DNA of 64,000 bases from Rohdeia mirabilis. GTDB lineage: Bacteria; Planctomycetota; UBA1135; GCA-002686595. Positions 52,157-61,783 of this stretch are shown piece after piece. Below the pieces are notes generated by a model. It saw nothing but the letters and a program-made list of their open reading frames with translations, was not told the origin of the DNA and did no database searches. The position numbers and the translations under genes are program-made. Every line of letters starts with the position of its first letter. Position 1 is the first letter of the stretch. The stretch covers positions 3,596,001 to 3,660,000 of the forward strand of contig CP036290.1 in the NCBI GenBank assembly GCA_007750655.1. The letters are read 5' to 3'.

Positions 52157-54799
52157 ATGAGCAAGGTCGCAGTCGCTCTGTCTCTGTCGGTGCTCGCGCT
52201 CACTTCGTGTGCGTCCACCACTCCCAACGAGACCGCACAGGACAGCTCTCGCAGCGGTGCTGACCGCGCCGCGTCGACGGCGACGGGCACGCCTGCGGTG
52301 AACGCCGATGGCGCCGCCGTGGAGGCCTCCGCTCCCGCGAACCAGGACGACACGAGCGCGTTCCTCGCCCAGGAGCGCGAGCGTCTCTCGCTGCAGGAGC
52401 AGAAGAAACGCGAGTTCGTCGACGCCCTCGTCGGTGAGGCCGACGCGCTCGTCGACCGCCAGCTCTACCGCGAGGCGTTCGACACGCTGATGCGCGCGGC
52501 GGCCTACTCCCCCGACGACCTGGAGGTGCGCAACCGCCTCAAGTTCGTCGGTCCGCTCGTCGGCGAGGAACTGCCCGCCGTCGTGAAGGACGAAGGCGTC
52601 GCGAAGAAGAACGCGCGCGACGGCTACTTCGTCGCCCAGGCCAAGGACGCGATCCGCAAGGGTCAGCTCGCCATCGGCCGTCGCGACTTCGACGCCGCCA
52701 TCTTCGAGTTCGAGGTCGCGCTCGACTTCGTGCGCTTCGCCCCGGGCGTCGACTGGACCGGTGTCCGCGAAGAGGCGGAGAGCCTGCTCGCCCAGACCAA
52801 GGCCACGCGCAACGAGTCCGAGCGCCAGGCCCGCCGCGCCGAAGAGGACCTGACCCTCCAGCGCCTGCGCGACGAAGAGGCCAGTGCCCGCGCCCGCGAA
52901 CAGGCTCGCCTGGACTCGCTGCTGGCCGACGGCATCTCGGCCTTCGAGACCGAGGCCTACGAGACCGCACAACTGCTGGCCACGGAAGTGCTGCGTGACG
53001 ACCCGCGCAACGAACGCGCCCAGGAGCTGTACGACACCGCCTTCAAGGCCCGCCGCGAAGAGCTCTCGGCCGAGTACCTCGACAACAAGCAGACCCAGTT
53101 CCGCAAGTGGAAGGCCCACATCCTCAGCCAGCGCATCCCCTACGCCGACGTGCTCCAGCTGCCGGACAAGGACACCTGGCGCGAGCTGACCGAACTCCGC
53201 GCTCCCTTCACCAGCGCGGACTCCGGTTCGAGCGAGAACCCCAGCGACGCCGCCCTGCGCGCCCGCCTCGACCGCGACCAGGTCCGCGGCCTGCGCATCG
53301 ACGGCGTCGAGAGCCTGATGGCCGTCGCGCGCCAGATCCAGGCGCTGACCGACGTGCCGATCGCCGTCAGCAGCGCCGCGGAGAACGCGGTCTTCGACGA
53401 AGGGGTGACCTACGAGCTCGAGCTCAACAACCCGATCTCGATCGCCCAGGCCCTGAACCTGGTCGCCGAGCAGTCGGGTGAAGAAGTCACCTGGACGATC
53501 GACGTCGGCGCCGTGCTCTTCACCACGAAGGAACGCGCCCGCGGCAAGCTGAAGGGCGAGTACTACGACATCCACGACCTGGTCCTGCCGCTGCCGAACT
53601 TCATCGCGCCGCGCATCGAGCGGATCCGTCTGCTCGAGGACCTCGAGGACGAGGACGGCGGCACGCCCTGGGGCACGATCGGCGAGTCGTCGATCCAGCT
53701 CGAGCCGGACGCCCTGGCCGAACTCATCACCACGTTCGTGGCCGTCGGTAGCTGGGAGCAGGACGGCGTCTCCGCCGCTGCCTACAACAGCTCGGGCATC
53801 TTCGTCGTCCACACGCTCGAAGTGCACCGCGAGGTCGAGCAGTTCCTCGAGGACCTGCGCCGCTTCACCTCGATGATGGTGACCGTGGACACGAAGTTCC
53901 TGACCGTGACCGATGCCTGGCTGCAGCAGATCGGTGTGGATTGGCGGGGTCTCGACAACCCCGGCACGCCGTTCACGGACATGGACGACTTCACCAACGG
54001 CAACGACGACGGAACGTCGAACGGCTTCGACAACGGCGGCCAGGGCAACAACCCGGCCGGTCCGCCCTCCTCCGGCTTCTTCTACGACGACGGCCAGGAC
54101 GGCAACTTCAAGGCGCGCACGGAGAACATCTTCGACTCGAGCCTCGGCCAACTGCTGAGCTCGGTCGGTGGTCTCACCACCCAGCTGCAGATCGTCGACG
54201 ACGCCCTGCTGTCCCCGCTCCTGCGCGCCGTCGAGAAGTCGAGCAACGCCCGGGTCGTGAACAGCCAGGTGCTGACCGTCTACAACAGCCAGCAGGCGGC
54301 CGTGTCGGTCATCAACCAGCGCGCCTACGTGCAGGACTTCGACGTGGAGGTGGCGACCGCGGCCTTCATCGCCGACCCGATCATCAACGTGCTCAGCGAG
54401 GGCGTTTCGCTCCAGGTGCGCCCGACGGTGCACCAGGACCGCAAGAACCTGACCCTCGAGGTGCAGCCGACCGTCGCGCGCATCGTGACGATCACGCCCT
54501 TCACCACCACGCTGGGTAACAACTCGGCCGCGGCGATCACGCTGCAGCTGCCCCAGCTGGAGGTCCAGAGCCTGCGCAGCACCGCGACGATCCCGGACGG
54601 CGGCACGATCCTGATCGGTGGCCTGAACTCGATCCGCAACGTCGAGCGCCGCGCGGAAGTGCCGTGGCTCGGCAAGATCCCGGTCCTCGGCTTCTTCTTC
54701 AAGGACGAGGGCTACAGCGACGAGACCACGAGCCTGATGATCCTGATGAACGCTCGGATCACCGACATCCGCGACGAAGCGGCCCGTCTCTCCGACTGA
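52157..54799 (+). CDS. Secretin-domain outer membrane lipoprotein with TPR N terminus (copy 2)
   Basis: This encodes 880 residues from ATG 52157. Signal peptide with lipobox LTSC (Cys18), then a Ser/Thr/Ala linker. Helical TPR-like part (~75-370): DALVDRQLYREAFDTLMRAAAYSPDDLEVRNRL, SEQRQARRAEE-type charged helices, FETEAYETAQLLATEVLRDDPRNERAQELYD. Residues ~400-460 resemble the secretin/TonB short N-terminal domain (IAVSSAAENAVFDEGVTYELELNNPISIAQALNLV). Residues ~515-600 resemble an N-domain. The secretin barrel (residues ~675-868) ends VPWLGKIPVLGFFF. It shares its order and many short stretches with secretin 1 (QVRPTVHQDRK versus DVRPVVSADRR), so the two are paralogues; channels might be mixed or separate. 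A terminator follows. Confidence 0.88.
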   Translation: MSKVAVALSLSVLALTSCASTTPNETAQDSSRSGADRAASTATGTPAVNADGAAVEASAPANQDDTSAFLAQERERLSLQEQKKREFVDALVGEADALVDRQLYREAFDTLMRAAAYSPDDLEVRNRLKFVGPLVGEELPAVVKDEGVAKKNARDGYFVAQAKDAIRKGQLAIGRRDFDAAIFEFEVALDFVRFAPGVDWTGVREEAESLLAQTKATRNESERQARRAEEDLTLQRLRDEEASARAREQARLDSLLADGISAFETEAYETAQLLATEVLRDDPRNERAQELYDTAFKARREELSAEYLDNKQTQFRKWKAHILSQRIPYADVLQLPDKDTWRELTELRAPFTSADSGSSENPSDAALRARLDRDQVRGLRIDGVESLMAVARQIQALTDVPIAVSSAAENAVFDEGVTYELELNNPISIAQALNLVAEQSGEEVTWTIDVGAVLFTTKERARGKLKGEYYDIHDLVLPLPNFIAPRIERIRLLEDLEDEDGGTPWGTIGESSIQLEPDALAELITTFVAVGSWEQDGVSAAAYNSSGIFVVHTLEVHREVEQFLEDLRRFTSMMVTVDTKFLTVTDAWLQQIGVDWRGLDNPGTPFTDMDDFTNGNDDGTSNGFDNGGQGNNPAGPPSSGFFYDDGQDGNFKARTENIFDSSLGQLLSSVGGLTTQLQIVDDALLSPLLRAVEKSSNARVVNSQVLTVYNSQQAAVSVINQRAYVQDFDVEVATAAFIADPIINVLSEGVSLQVRPTVHQDRKNLTLEVQPTVARIVTITPFTTTLGNNSAAAITLQLPQLEVQSLRSTATIPDGGTILIGGLNSIRNVERRAEVPWLGKIPVLGFFFKDEGYSDETTSLMILMNARITDIRDEAARLSD

Positions 54800-55337
54800 G
54801 CCCGAGAGGGTTCCATCGCCGGCGCGCGGGATTCGATCCCGTCCCGCCGATCGCGCGCGGGCCGCTCCCCCACGGGGAGCGGCCCGCGCTGCGTTCGAGG
54901 TGGTCCGGTCGGCGGGGACGACCCCGTGACCGGGGGCTGGGCTCGCGTCGAGCAGGGCGCCAGTGCACCAGTGCGCCGCGCAGCCCGGCGGGGCGCGTGG
55001 GGCGCGCGGCGCCGGGCCGCGCGCGTGAGGCGCGCCCGAGCCGGCGCGGTGGTCCGTTCGTGGTGCGGGCGGCGTCGCGGGCGCCCCTGGTCAGGGCCTC
55101 GAGTGGCCCGCCGCCTCCCCACCACCTCCCCCGCCCACCCCTGGGAGATCGAAGCTGGCCGCGAACGTGTCGGACGAAGTCCCAGAAACCTGCGCGACCC
55201 GCGCGTGGCCCTGGGCACGGCGGGGCTCGATGCCAGTTCGGGAAGCCGGGTCGGGCCGGTTCCCACCGGCGCGCTCGCGCTCCGGTGTGCGGGGCACCGA
55301 GCGGGCGAACGGGGGTGCGCGGCTATCCTCTTGGGCC
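54800..55337. other. 538-bp gap, terminator and GC-rich DNA only
   Basis: Apart from the hairpin at 54855-54889, I find only very GC-rich, low-complexity sequence (many gcgcg runs at 54970-55050). No gene is supported. A tatcct box at 55324-55329 sits 8 bp before the HAD gene start. Confidence 0.45.
54855..54889 (+). terminator. Terminator hairpin after secretin gene 2
   Basis: A perfect 16-bp stem (gcgcgggccgctcccc and complement) with a 3-base loop, 55 bp after the stop. Confidence 0.8.
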
Positions 55338-56084
55338 ATGGCTTCCCTCGACGCCGTCCTCTTCGACCTCGACGACACGCTCTTCTCCACCACGGCGTTC
55401 GCCCGGCTCGCGCGTTCCAACGCGGTGCGCGCGATGGTCGAGGCCGGGCTCGGGCTGTCGGAAGCCGTCGTGCAGGCCGAGCTCGACGAGGTCATCGCCG
55501 AGTTCTCGTCCAACTACGACAACCACTTCGACAAGCTGCTCCAGCGCCTGCGCCCCGAATCGCTGCGGCGCACGAACCCCGCGCTCATCGTGGCCGCCGG
55601 CGTGGCCGCGTACCACGACACGAAGTTCCGCGAGCTCGAGCCGTTCAAGGACGTCATCCCGCTGCTCGATGCCCTCGGCGACGCCGGACTGGTGCGCGGG
55701 ATCATCACGCACGGTTGGACCGCGAAGCAGGCCGAGAAGCTGGTGCGCCTCGGACTCGTCCCCCACCTGAACGCGAACGCCGTCTTCATCTCGGACCAGA
55801 TCGGGATCAGCAAGCCCAACCCGAAGCTCTACCAGACGGCACTGGCAGACTTGAAGCTCGCGGCGCCGCGCGTCATGTACGTGGGCGACAATCCGCTGCA
55901 CGACATCGCACCGCCGCGGCAGCTCGGCATGGTCACGGCCTGGGCCCGACGCGGCGCGCGGCAGGACATCGAGGGCACCGGCGTGCGCCCCGACCACGTG
56001 ATCGACGACTTCGAGGAACTGGCGACGATCCTGCGCGAGCAGTACGGCGTCGCGATGCCGGCCAAGCTCGTCCGCGCGAGCTGA
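55338..56084 (+). CDS. HAD-superfamily hydrolase
   Basis: This encodes 248 residues from ATG 55338. The HAD motifs are complete: motif I LFDLDDTLFS (nucleophile and acid Asp), motif II IITHGWT, motif III Lys in ISKPNPKLY, motif IV MYVGDNPLHDI. A helical cap (LARSNAVRAMVEAGLGLSEAVVQAELDEVIAEFSSNYDNHFDKLLQRLRP) follows motif I, making this a subfamily I (C1 cap) phosphatase of the phosphoglycolate phosphatase/YjjG-like kind. The substrate is unknown. The frame is open upstream to 55167, but that part has no coding bias. The Opp operon ends convergently 254 bp away. Confidence 0.9.
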   Translation: MASLDAVLFDLDDTLFSTTAFARLARSNAVRAMVEAGLGLSEAVVQAELDEVIAEFSSNYDNHFDKLLQRLRPESLRRTNPALIVAAGVAAYHDTKFRELEPFKDVIPLLDALGDAGLVRGIITHGWTAKQAEKLVRLGLVPHLNANAVFISDQIGISKPNPKLYQTALADLKLAAPRVMYVGDNPLHDIAPPRQLGMVTAWARRGARQDIEGTGVRPDHVIDDFEELATILREQYGVAMPAKLVRAS

Positions 56085-56338
56085 TCGGCCGCGGCAGGCT
56101 GGCAACGCCGCAGCGAGCGACGGGTCCGCTCGCGAGCCGTTCAGGTGGCGACGGGTCGCGCGAGCCGCAGGATCTGCGGAGCACGCCGTTCGCGCGCCGT
56201 CGCCCGGACGAGGACGGACGGCGCCGCACCTTGCGTCCCACGCCCATGCCAGCGCGCGAGCGAGGACGACGACGGGCCATCCGCGGACACTCGCCCCGGA
56301 TCACGGGGCCCGACGCGCCGACCGCCTCGCGAGCCGCC

Positions 56339-57381
56339 CTACTCGAGCAGCAAGCAGGCCGCGCTGTGGGTCTCGGACAGCTTCACCGGGTCCGGATAGC
56401 GCTGGGCGCACTCCGGCTTCGCCACGGGGCAGCGCGTGTGGAAGTGACAGCCACTGGGCGGGTCGATCGGACTCGGCACGTCGCCCTTCAGGATGATGCG
56501 TTCGCGCTTGGCCCTCGGCTCGGGGCGCGGGACCGCGGACAGGAGCGCCTGGGTGTACGGGTGGCTCGGGTTCTCGAACAGCTCGGCGGCGGTCGCGATC
56601 TCGACGATCCGGCCGAGGTACATCACCGCGATGCGGTCCGAGATGTACTTCACCACCGACAGGTCGTGCGCGATGAACAGGTACGACAGGTCGAACTCGG
56701 ACTGCAGGTCCTTGAGCAGGTTCACCACCTGGGCCTGGATCGACACGTCGAGCGCGCTGACCGCCTCGTCGCAGACGATGAACTTGGGCTTCAGCGCGAG
56801 GGCGCGCGCGATGCCTATGCGCTGGCGCTGACCGCCGGAGAACTCGTGCGGATAGCGGTTGCGGTACTCGGGGCGCAGGCCGACCAGCTCCATCAGCTCG
56901 GCGACCTTCTGGTCGAGCTCGTCGCGCCCCTCGAGGATGCCGTGCACCTCGAGCGCCTCGCTGATCGCGCGCGCCACGGGGATGCGCGGGTTCAAGGACG
57001 CGAACGGGTCCTGGAAGATGATCTGCAGGTCGCGCCGCCGCTCGCGCATGGCGCCGGTGGAGAGCTCGAACAGGTCGACCGCCCGGTCGCCGCCGCGGTA
57101 GACCGCGCTGCCGGCCGTGGGTTCGATCAGGCGCAGGATCGAGCGCCCGGCCGTGGTCTTGCCACAGCCCGACTCACCCACGAGGCTGACCGTCTCGGTG
57201 CGGCCGATGTCGAAGGACAGTCCGTCGACGGCTTTCACGTCGCCCGTGTGCTTGCGGAAGAGCCCCGTGTAGATCGGGAAGTGCTTCTTCAGGTCGCGCA
57301 CCTCGAGCAGGGGCGCGGCGGCGTGGGCGGCGGCGGCGCTCGTGGCCGCGCTGGTGGTCGTGCCAGTGGTCATGCCGGTGC

Positions 57382-57385
<4 letters not shown>
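56339..57385 (-). CDS. oppF: Oligopeptide/dipeptide ABC transporter ATP-binding protein (OppF/DppF)
   Basis: This encodes 348 residues. After an Ala/Thr-rich start, Walker [10 protein letters not shown] (Gly70-Thr78), Q-loop [16 protein letters not shown] signature FSGGQRQR, Walker [13 protein letters not shown] and switch His in FIAHDLSVV are all present. The C-terminal peptide-transporter extension keeps the Cys pattern [15 protein letters not shown]. This subunit pairs with OppD at the cytoplasmic face to drive peptide import. The start ATG overlaps the oppD stop (ATGA, 57382-57385). Last gene of the five-gene operon. Confidence 0.95.
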
Positions 57386-58413
<1,028 letters not shown>

Positions 58414-58416
58414 GGA

Positions 58417-60270
58417 TCAGACCTTCATCTTCGGGTCGAGCGCGTCGCGAACGGCGTCACCGACGAGGTTGTAGCAGGTGACGGTGATGAAGATCAGCAC
58501 GCCCGGGAACACCTGTCCCCACCAGTGCGAGGGATCGCGGGACACGTTCACGAGGCTGCCCCAGGACGCCTTCGGCGCTTGGATGCCGAAGCCGAGGAAC
58601 GACACGGCCGACTCGGTCAGGATGCCCGACGCCACCGCGAACGCGGCCGCCACGAGCACCGGGCTGAGGGCGTTCGGAAGCACGTGCTTGAAGATCGTGC
58701 GCGCCGAACTGAAGCCCAACGCCCGCGCGGCGATCACGAACTCCTGTTCGCGCAGGCGCAGGAACTCGCCGCGCACGAGCCGTGCCACGCCGGTCCAGCG
58801 GATCAGCGCGATCACGATCACGATCGCGAACATCGGCGGGATGACGTCCGGGTCCGTGAACGACATGGTCGCCAGGATCAGGAAGAAGGCCGGGATCGAC
58901 TGGATGATCTCGATCGAGCGCATGATCACCACGTCGATCCACCCGCCGAAGTAGCCGGCCACCGACCCGATCACGACGCCGATCACCGTCAGCAGCAGCG
59001 CGGAGAGGATCCCGACGGCCAGACTGATCCGTCCGCCCCAGATCATCCGCACGACGAAGTCGCGTCCCAGCCCGTCGACCCCAGCGGGGTGACGCCAGAA
59101 CGAGTTGCGATCGGGTTCGCCGTAGCGCACCTCGATCGGCGTGAACTCGGCTTCCATGCCACCCGAGTCCGCGTCGGCTTCGTAGTCCAAGGGGCGCCCG
59201 AGCTCGTCGAGCTTGCCCTTGGAGGTCCACGTCGGCGGCCGGAAGCTCTCCTCCAGGTGCGTCTCCGAGTAGCCGTACGGGAACAGCGGGAAGACGGGCG
59301 ACTCGACGTACAGGTAGGTCCCTGCCGTCAGTCGGGACTTGAGCGGCGAGGCGTCGAACGTGTCGCGCGCTCCACCGGTCAGGAAGAGCCACGCGACCGC
59401 GGCGATCACCGGGACGACCAACGCGATGCCGAGTTTGCGCATGCGCCAGTTTCGGATCGCGTCGCGGTCACCGCGCAGGAGCACGCGGTTGAGGAACGCG
59501 TTCCACAGCGGCCAGGTCAGGACGAAGGCCCACAGGACCATCATTCCGAGCTCCCACCAGGCGATGTTGCTCCACAACGGATAGGTGGTGTGAGGCTCGA
59601 GAACGATGCCCTCGGTGGGCTCTTCGTCCGCGGCGCTCGACTCGACCGTCTCGCCTTCGGCGGCTGCGCGCGCGGCGAGCAACTCGGGCGGAACGATGCC
59701 CTTGTGGCTCGTGCGCAGGCTGCGCGCGAGGCTCCGCGCCTCGCCCACCGCCTCGCCGGCGGCGTCGCTGTCGCCGCTCTCGAAGGCAGCGATCGCCGCG
59801 TCGAGGGCGTCCTCGTAGGCGTCGAACGGTTCCTCGGCGGCGTCCGGAGCGTACGTGCGCAGGATCCCGAGCTGGATGGCCGCGGCCTCGCGCTCGACCG
59901 CGATCGCCTCCTCGAGGGTGGCCGGAGACGTCTCGCTGCGGTTGGCGTCGTAGTCCTCGGGACTCTGCAGGACGAGCCCGCGCATCGAGGATGCCACGGG
60001 GCTCAAGAGGCGCAGGGCGGTGCCGTACTCCTCCACGTCGACGCCCGTGATCTTGAAGGGCCTGTCGCCCGCCAGGAACGGCGCGTAGATCGCGACGCCG
60101 TACATCAGCGCCAGGACCGCGACGCCCACCTTGAAGAGGCGATGCCTCGACAACTGGTGGAACACGATGTCCCAGTAGTCCTTGGAGTAGTGCTTGGACC
60201 CGTCGGCCTCGGCGTCGCCCCACTCGCCCCCACCGTCGTTCCCGGTGGTCCTGGTGGTCGGCTCAGTCAT
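58417..60270 (-). CDS. oppC: Oligopeptide ABC transporter permease OppC, with a large insert
   Basis: This encodes 617 residues, twice the usual ~300. After a soluble start and a first helix (KVGVAVLALMYGVAIYAPFLA), about 270 residues are inserted before the permease core, containing a helical Ala/Glu-rich region (EEAIAVEREAAAIQLG...DALDAAIAAFESGDSDAAGEAVGEARSLARSL) and two further hydrophobic segments (IAWWELGMMVLWAFVLTWPLW; LGIALVVPVIAAVAWLFLT). The core from ~380 is standard: GRDFVVRMIWGGRISLAVGILSALL, the EAA-like loop EFVIAARALGFSSARTIFKHVLPNALSPV, and GILTESAVSFLGFGIQAPKASWGSLV. It overlaps oppB by 8 nt. Confidence 0.93.
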   Translation of the reverse strand: MTEPTTRTTGNDGGGEWGDAEADGSKHYSKDYWDIVFHQLSRHRLFKVGVAVLALMYGVAIYAPFLAGDRPFKITGVDVEEYGTALRLLSPVASSMRGLVLQSPEDYDANRSETSPATLEEAIAVEREAAAIQLGILRTYAPDAAEEPFDAYEDALDAAIAAFESGDSDAAGEAVGEARSLARSLRTSHKGIVPPELLAARAAAEGETVESSAADEEPTEGIVLEPHTTYPLWSNIAWWELGMMVLWAFVLTWPLWNAFLNRVLLRGDRDAIRNWRMRKLGIALVVPVIAAVAWLFLTGGARDTFDASPLKSRLTAGTYLYVESPVFPLFPYGYSETHLEESFRPPTWTSKGKLDELGRPLDYEADADSGGMEAEFTPIEVRYGEPDRNSFWRHPAGVDGLGRDFVVRMIWGGRISLAVGILSALLLTVIGVVIGSVAGYFGGWIDVVIMRSIEIIQSIPAFFLILATMSFTDPDVIPPMFAIVIVIALIRWTGVARLVRGEFLRLREQEFVIAARALGFSSARTIFKHVLPNALSPVLVAAAFAVASGILTESAVSFLGFGIQAPKASWGSLVNVSRDPSHWWGQVFPGVLIFITVTCYNLVGDAVRDALDPKMKV

Positions 60271-61774
60271 GGCGGATCCTCGGGTCGACGAGCGAGTAGA
60301 CGACGTCGGAGATCAGGATCCCGAACTGGGTCATCACGCCGACGAAGATCGTCGTGGCCATGATGATGTTGAAGTCGCGCCGCAGGAGGCCGTCGTAGGC
60401 GTACTTCCCCATGCCTTGGATGTTGAAGATCATCTCGACGATGACCGCACCACCGATCAGGATCGGCAACACGGAGGCGAAGAGCGTGATCACGGGGATC
60501 AGCGAGTTGCGCAGGGTGTGCTTGTAGATGACGACCTTCTCCGACAGGCCCTTCGCACGCGCGGTGCGGATGTAGTCCTGCCGGATCACGTCGAGCATGC
60601 CGGAGCGCATGAGACGCGAGATGTACGCGAAGCCGCCGTACGAAAGGGTCGCGACCGGCAGGATGATGTGCAGGACGTAGTCCCAGGCGTAGGCCAGTGG
60701 GCCGAGCGTGTCGGCGTCGGCGTCGTGCAGCCCGAGCACGGGCAACTCCGGCCACAGGTACCAGTCCGGCCCCGTGACGCCGAACGCCAGGATCAGCATC
60801 AGTCCGGCCCAGAACGTCGGGATCGAGTAGAGGACGAAGAGGACGACCGTGATCAACGAGTCGATCAGAGTGCCCTGCTTGCGCGCTGAGAAGATTCCGA
60901 GCGGCAACGCGATCAGATAGCTGATGAGCACCGCGATGATCGAGAGCGGCACGGTGACCTGGAGGCGCCGCCAGAGCTCCTCCTTGACGTCGAGCCCGCT
61001 CTGGATCTCGTTGCCGAGGTCGAAGAGCACGAGACCGCCCCAGGGGTTCTCGCCCGAGTTCTGGACGCGGTCACCACCGCCCTCGGTGTAGTACCAGCCG
61101 AACCACGAGCGCAGGACGTCGTTGGCCCGCGGCTCGTCGCCGTCGAGCAGGCTCGCGAACCCGACGTCGCCGCCGCCCGTGCGAGCGACGATGCGACTCG
61201 CCACGTCGTCCAGACGCCGCAGGGTCTCGAGGTCGTCGAGCCGGACCTCCTGGCGCTGGAAGGCGCTCAGGACCGCGGGCCAGGCATCGGCTCCGGCTTC
61301 CACCAGTGCTTCCGCCGCGGCGCTCCGCTCGGACTCGGTGGCGTCGTCCTGGGTGAGGGTCAGCGCGTGACCCTCCAGGACCGGTCGCACCTCCTCCGGC
61401 ACGTCGGGCGGGAACGGAATCCGCAGCGGCTTGCCGTAGACGGCCTCGCCGCCGCCATCGAGCTCGACGCGCTCCACCTCCCGTTCGGAGTAGGGCGAGT
61501 CGAACCACGAGTGCCCGTCGCGCGAGAGGTTGAAGGGCCCGATGTAGTCGAGGTACTGGATGACCGGGTTGCGGTCCAGTCCGTGTTCGATCTCGAACGC
61601 GCGCTTGCGCGACTCGAAGTCGGACTTCCCTCCCATCTCACCGCCGCCGCTCGCACCGAGCATGACGGTAGCGGCGTCGCCGGGAGCAGCTTGGAAGATC
61701 GTGAAGACGACCGCCGCGACCCCGAGCGTCGTCGGGATCATGAGCAGCAGTCGCCGCAGGATGAAGACGAGCAC
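60263..61774 (-). CDS. oppB: Oligopeptide ABC transporter permease OppB, with a large periplasmic insert
   Basis: This encodes 503 residues from ATG 61774 (usual ~310). The first helix (MLVFILRRLLLMIPTTLGVAAVVFTIFQAAPGDAA) is followed by a ~250-residue periplasmic insert (KSDFESRKRAFEIEHGLDRNPVIQYLDYIGPFN..., helical ESERSAAAEALVEAGADAWPAVLSAFQRQ). Then comes the standard core: LKVTVPLSIIAVLISYLIALPLGIFSARK-type helix, SIPTFWAGLMLILAFG, and the EAA motif YIRTARAKGLSEKVVIYKHTLRNSLIPVITLFASVLPILIGGAVIVE. It pairs with OppC to form the channel. Begins 9 bp after the binding-protein gene. Confidence 0.93.
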   Translation of the reverse strand: MLVFILRRLLLMIPTTLGVAAVVFTIFQAAPGDAATVMLGASGGGEMGGKSDFESRKRAFEIEHGLDRNPVIQYLDYIGPFNLSRDGHSWFDSPYSEREVERVELDGGGEAVYGKPLRIPFPPDVPEEVRPVLEGHALTLTQDDATESERSAAAEALVEAGADAWPAVLSAFQRQEVRLDDLETLRRLDDVASRIVARTGGGDVGFASLLDGDEPRANDVLRSWFGWYYTEGGGDRVQNSGENPWGGLVLFDLGNEIQSGLDVKEELWRRLQVTVPLSIIAVLISYLIALPLGIFSARKQGTLIDSLITVVLFVLYSIPTFWAGLMLILAFGVTGPDWYLWPELPVLGLHDADADTLGPLAYAWDYVLHIILPVATLSYGGFAYISRLMRSGMLDVIRQDYIRTARAKGLSEKVVIYKHTLRNSLIPVITLFASVLPILIGGAVIVEMIFNIQGMGKYAYDGLLRRDFNIIMATTIFVGVMTQFGILISDVVYSLVDPRIRHD

Positions 61775-61783
61775 GCTTCGGGG

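Noticed and set aside
51028..52353. 441-codon - strand frame in the gap before secretin gene 2
   Set aside because: Codon third positions show no G/C bias, no start signal or domain is seen, and it overlaps the signal peptide region of the + strand gene.
40605..54799. Canonical type II secretion or type IV pilus locus
   Set aside because: Only secretin domains are present; no GspE/PilB ATPase, GspF/PilC platform, prepilin peptidase or pseudopilins lie in the window.
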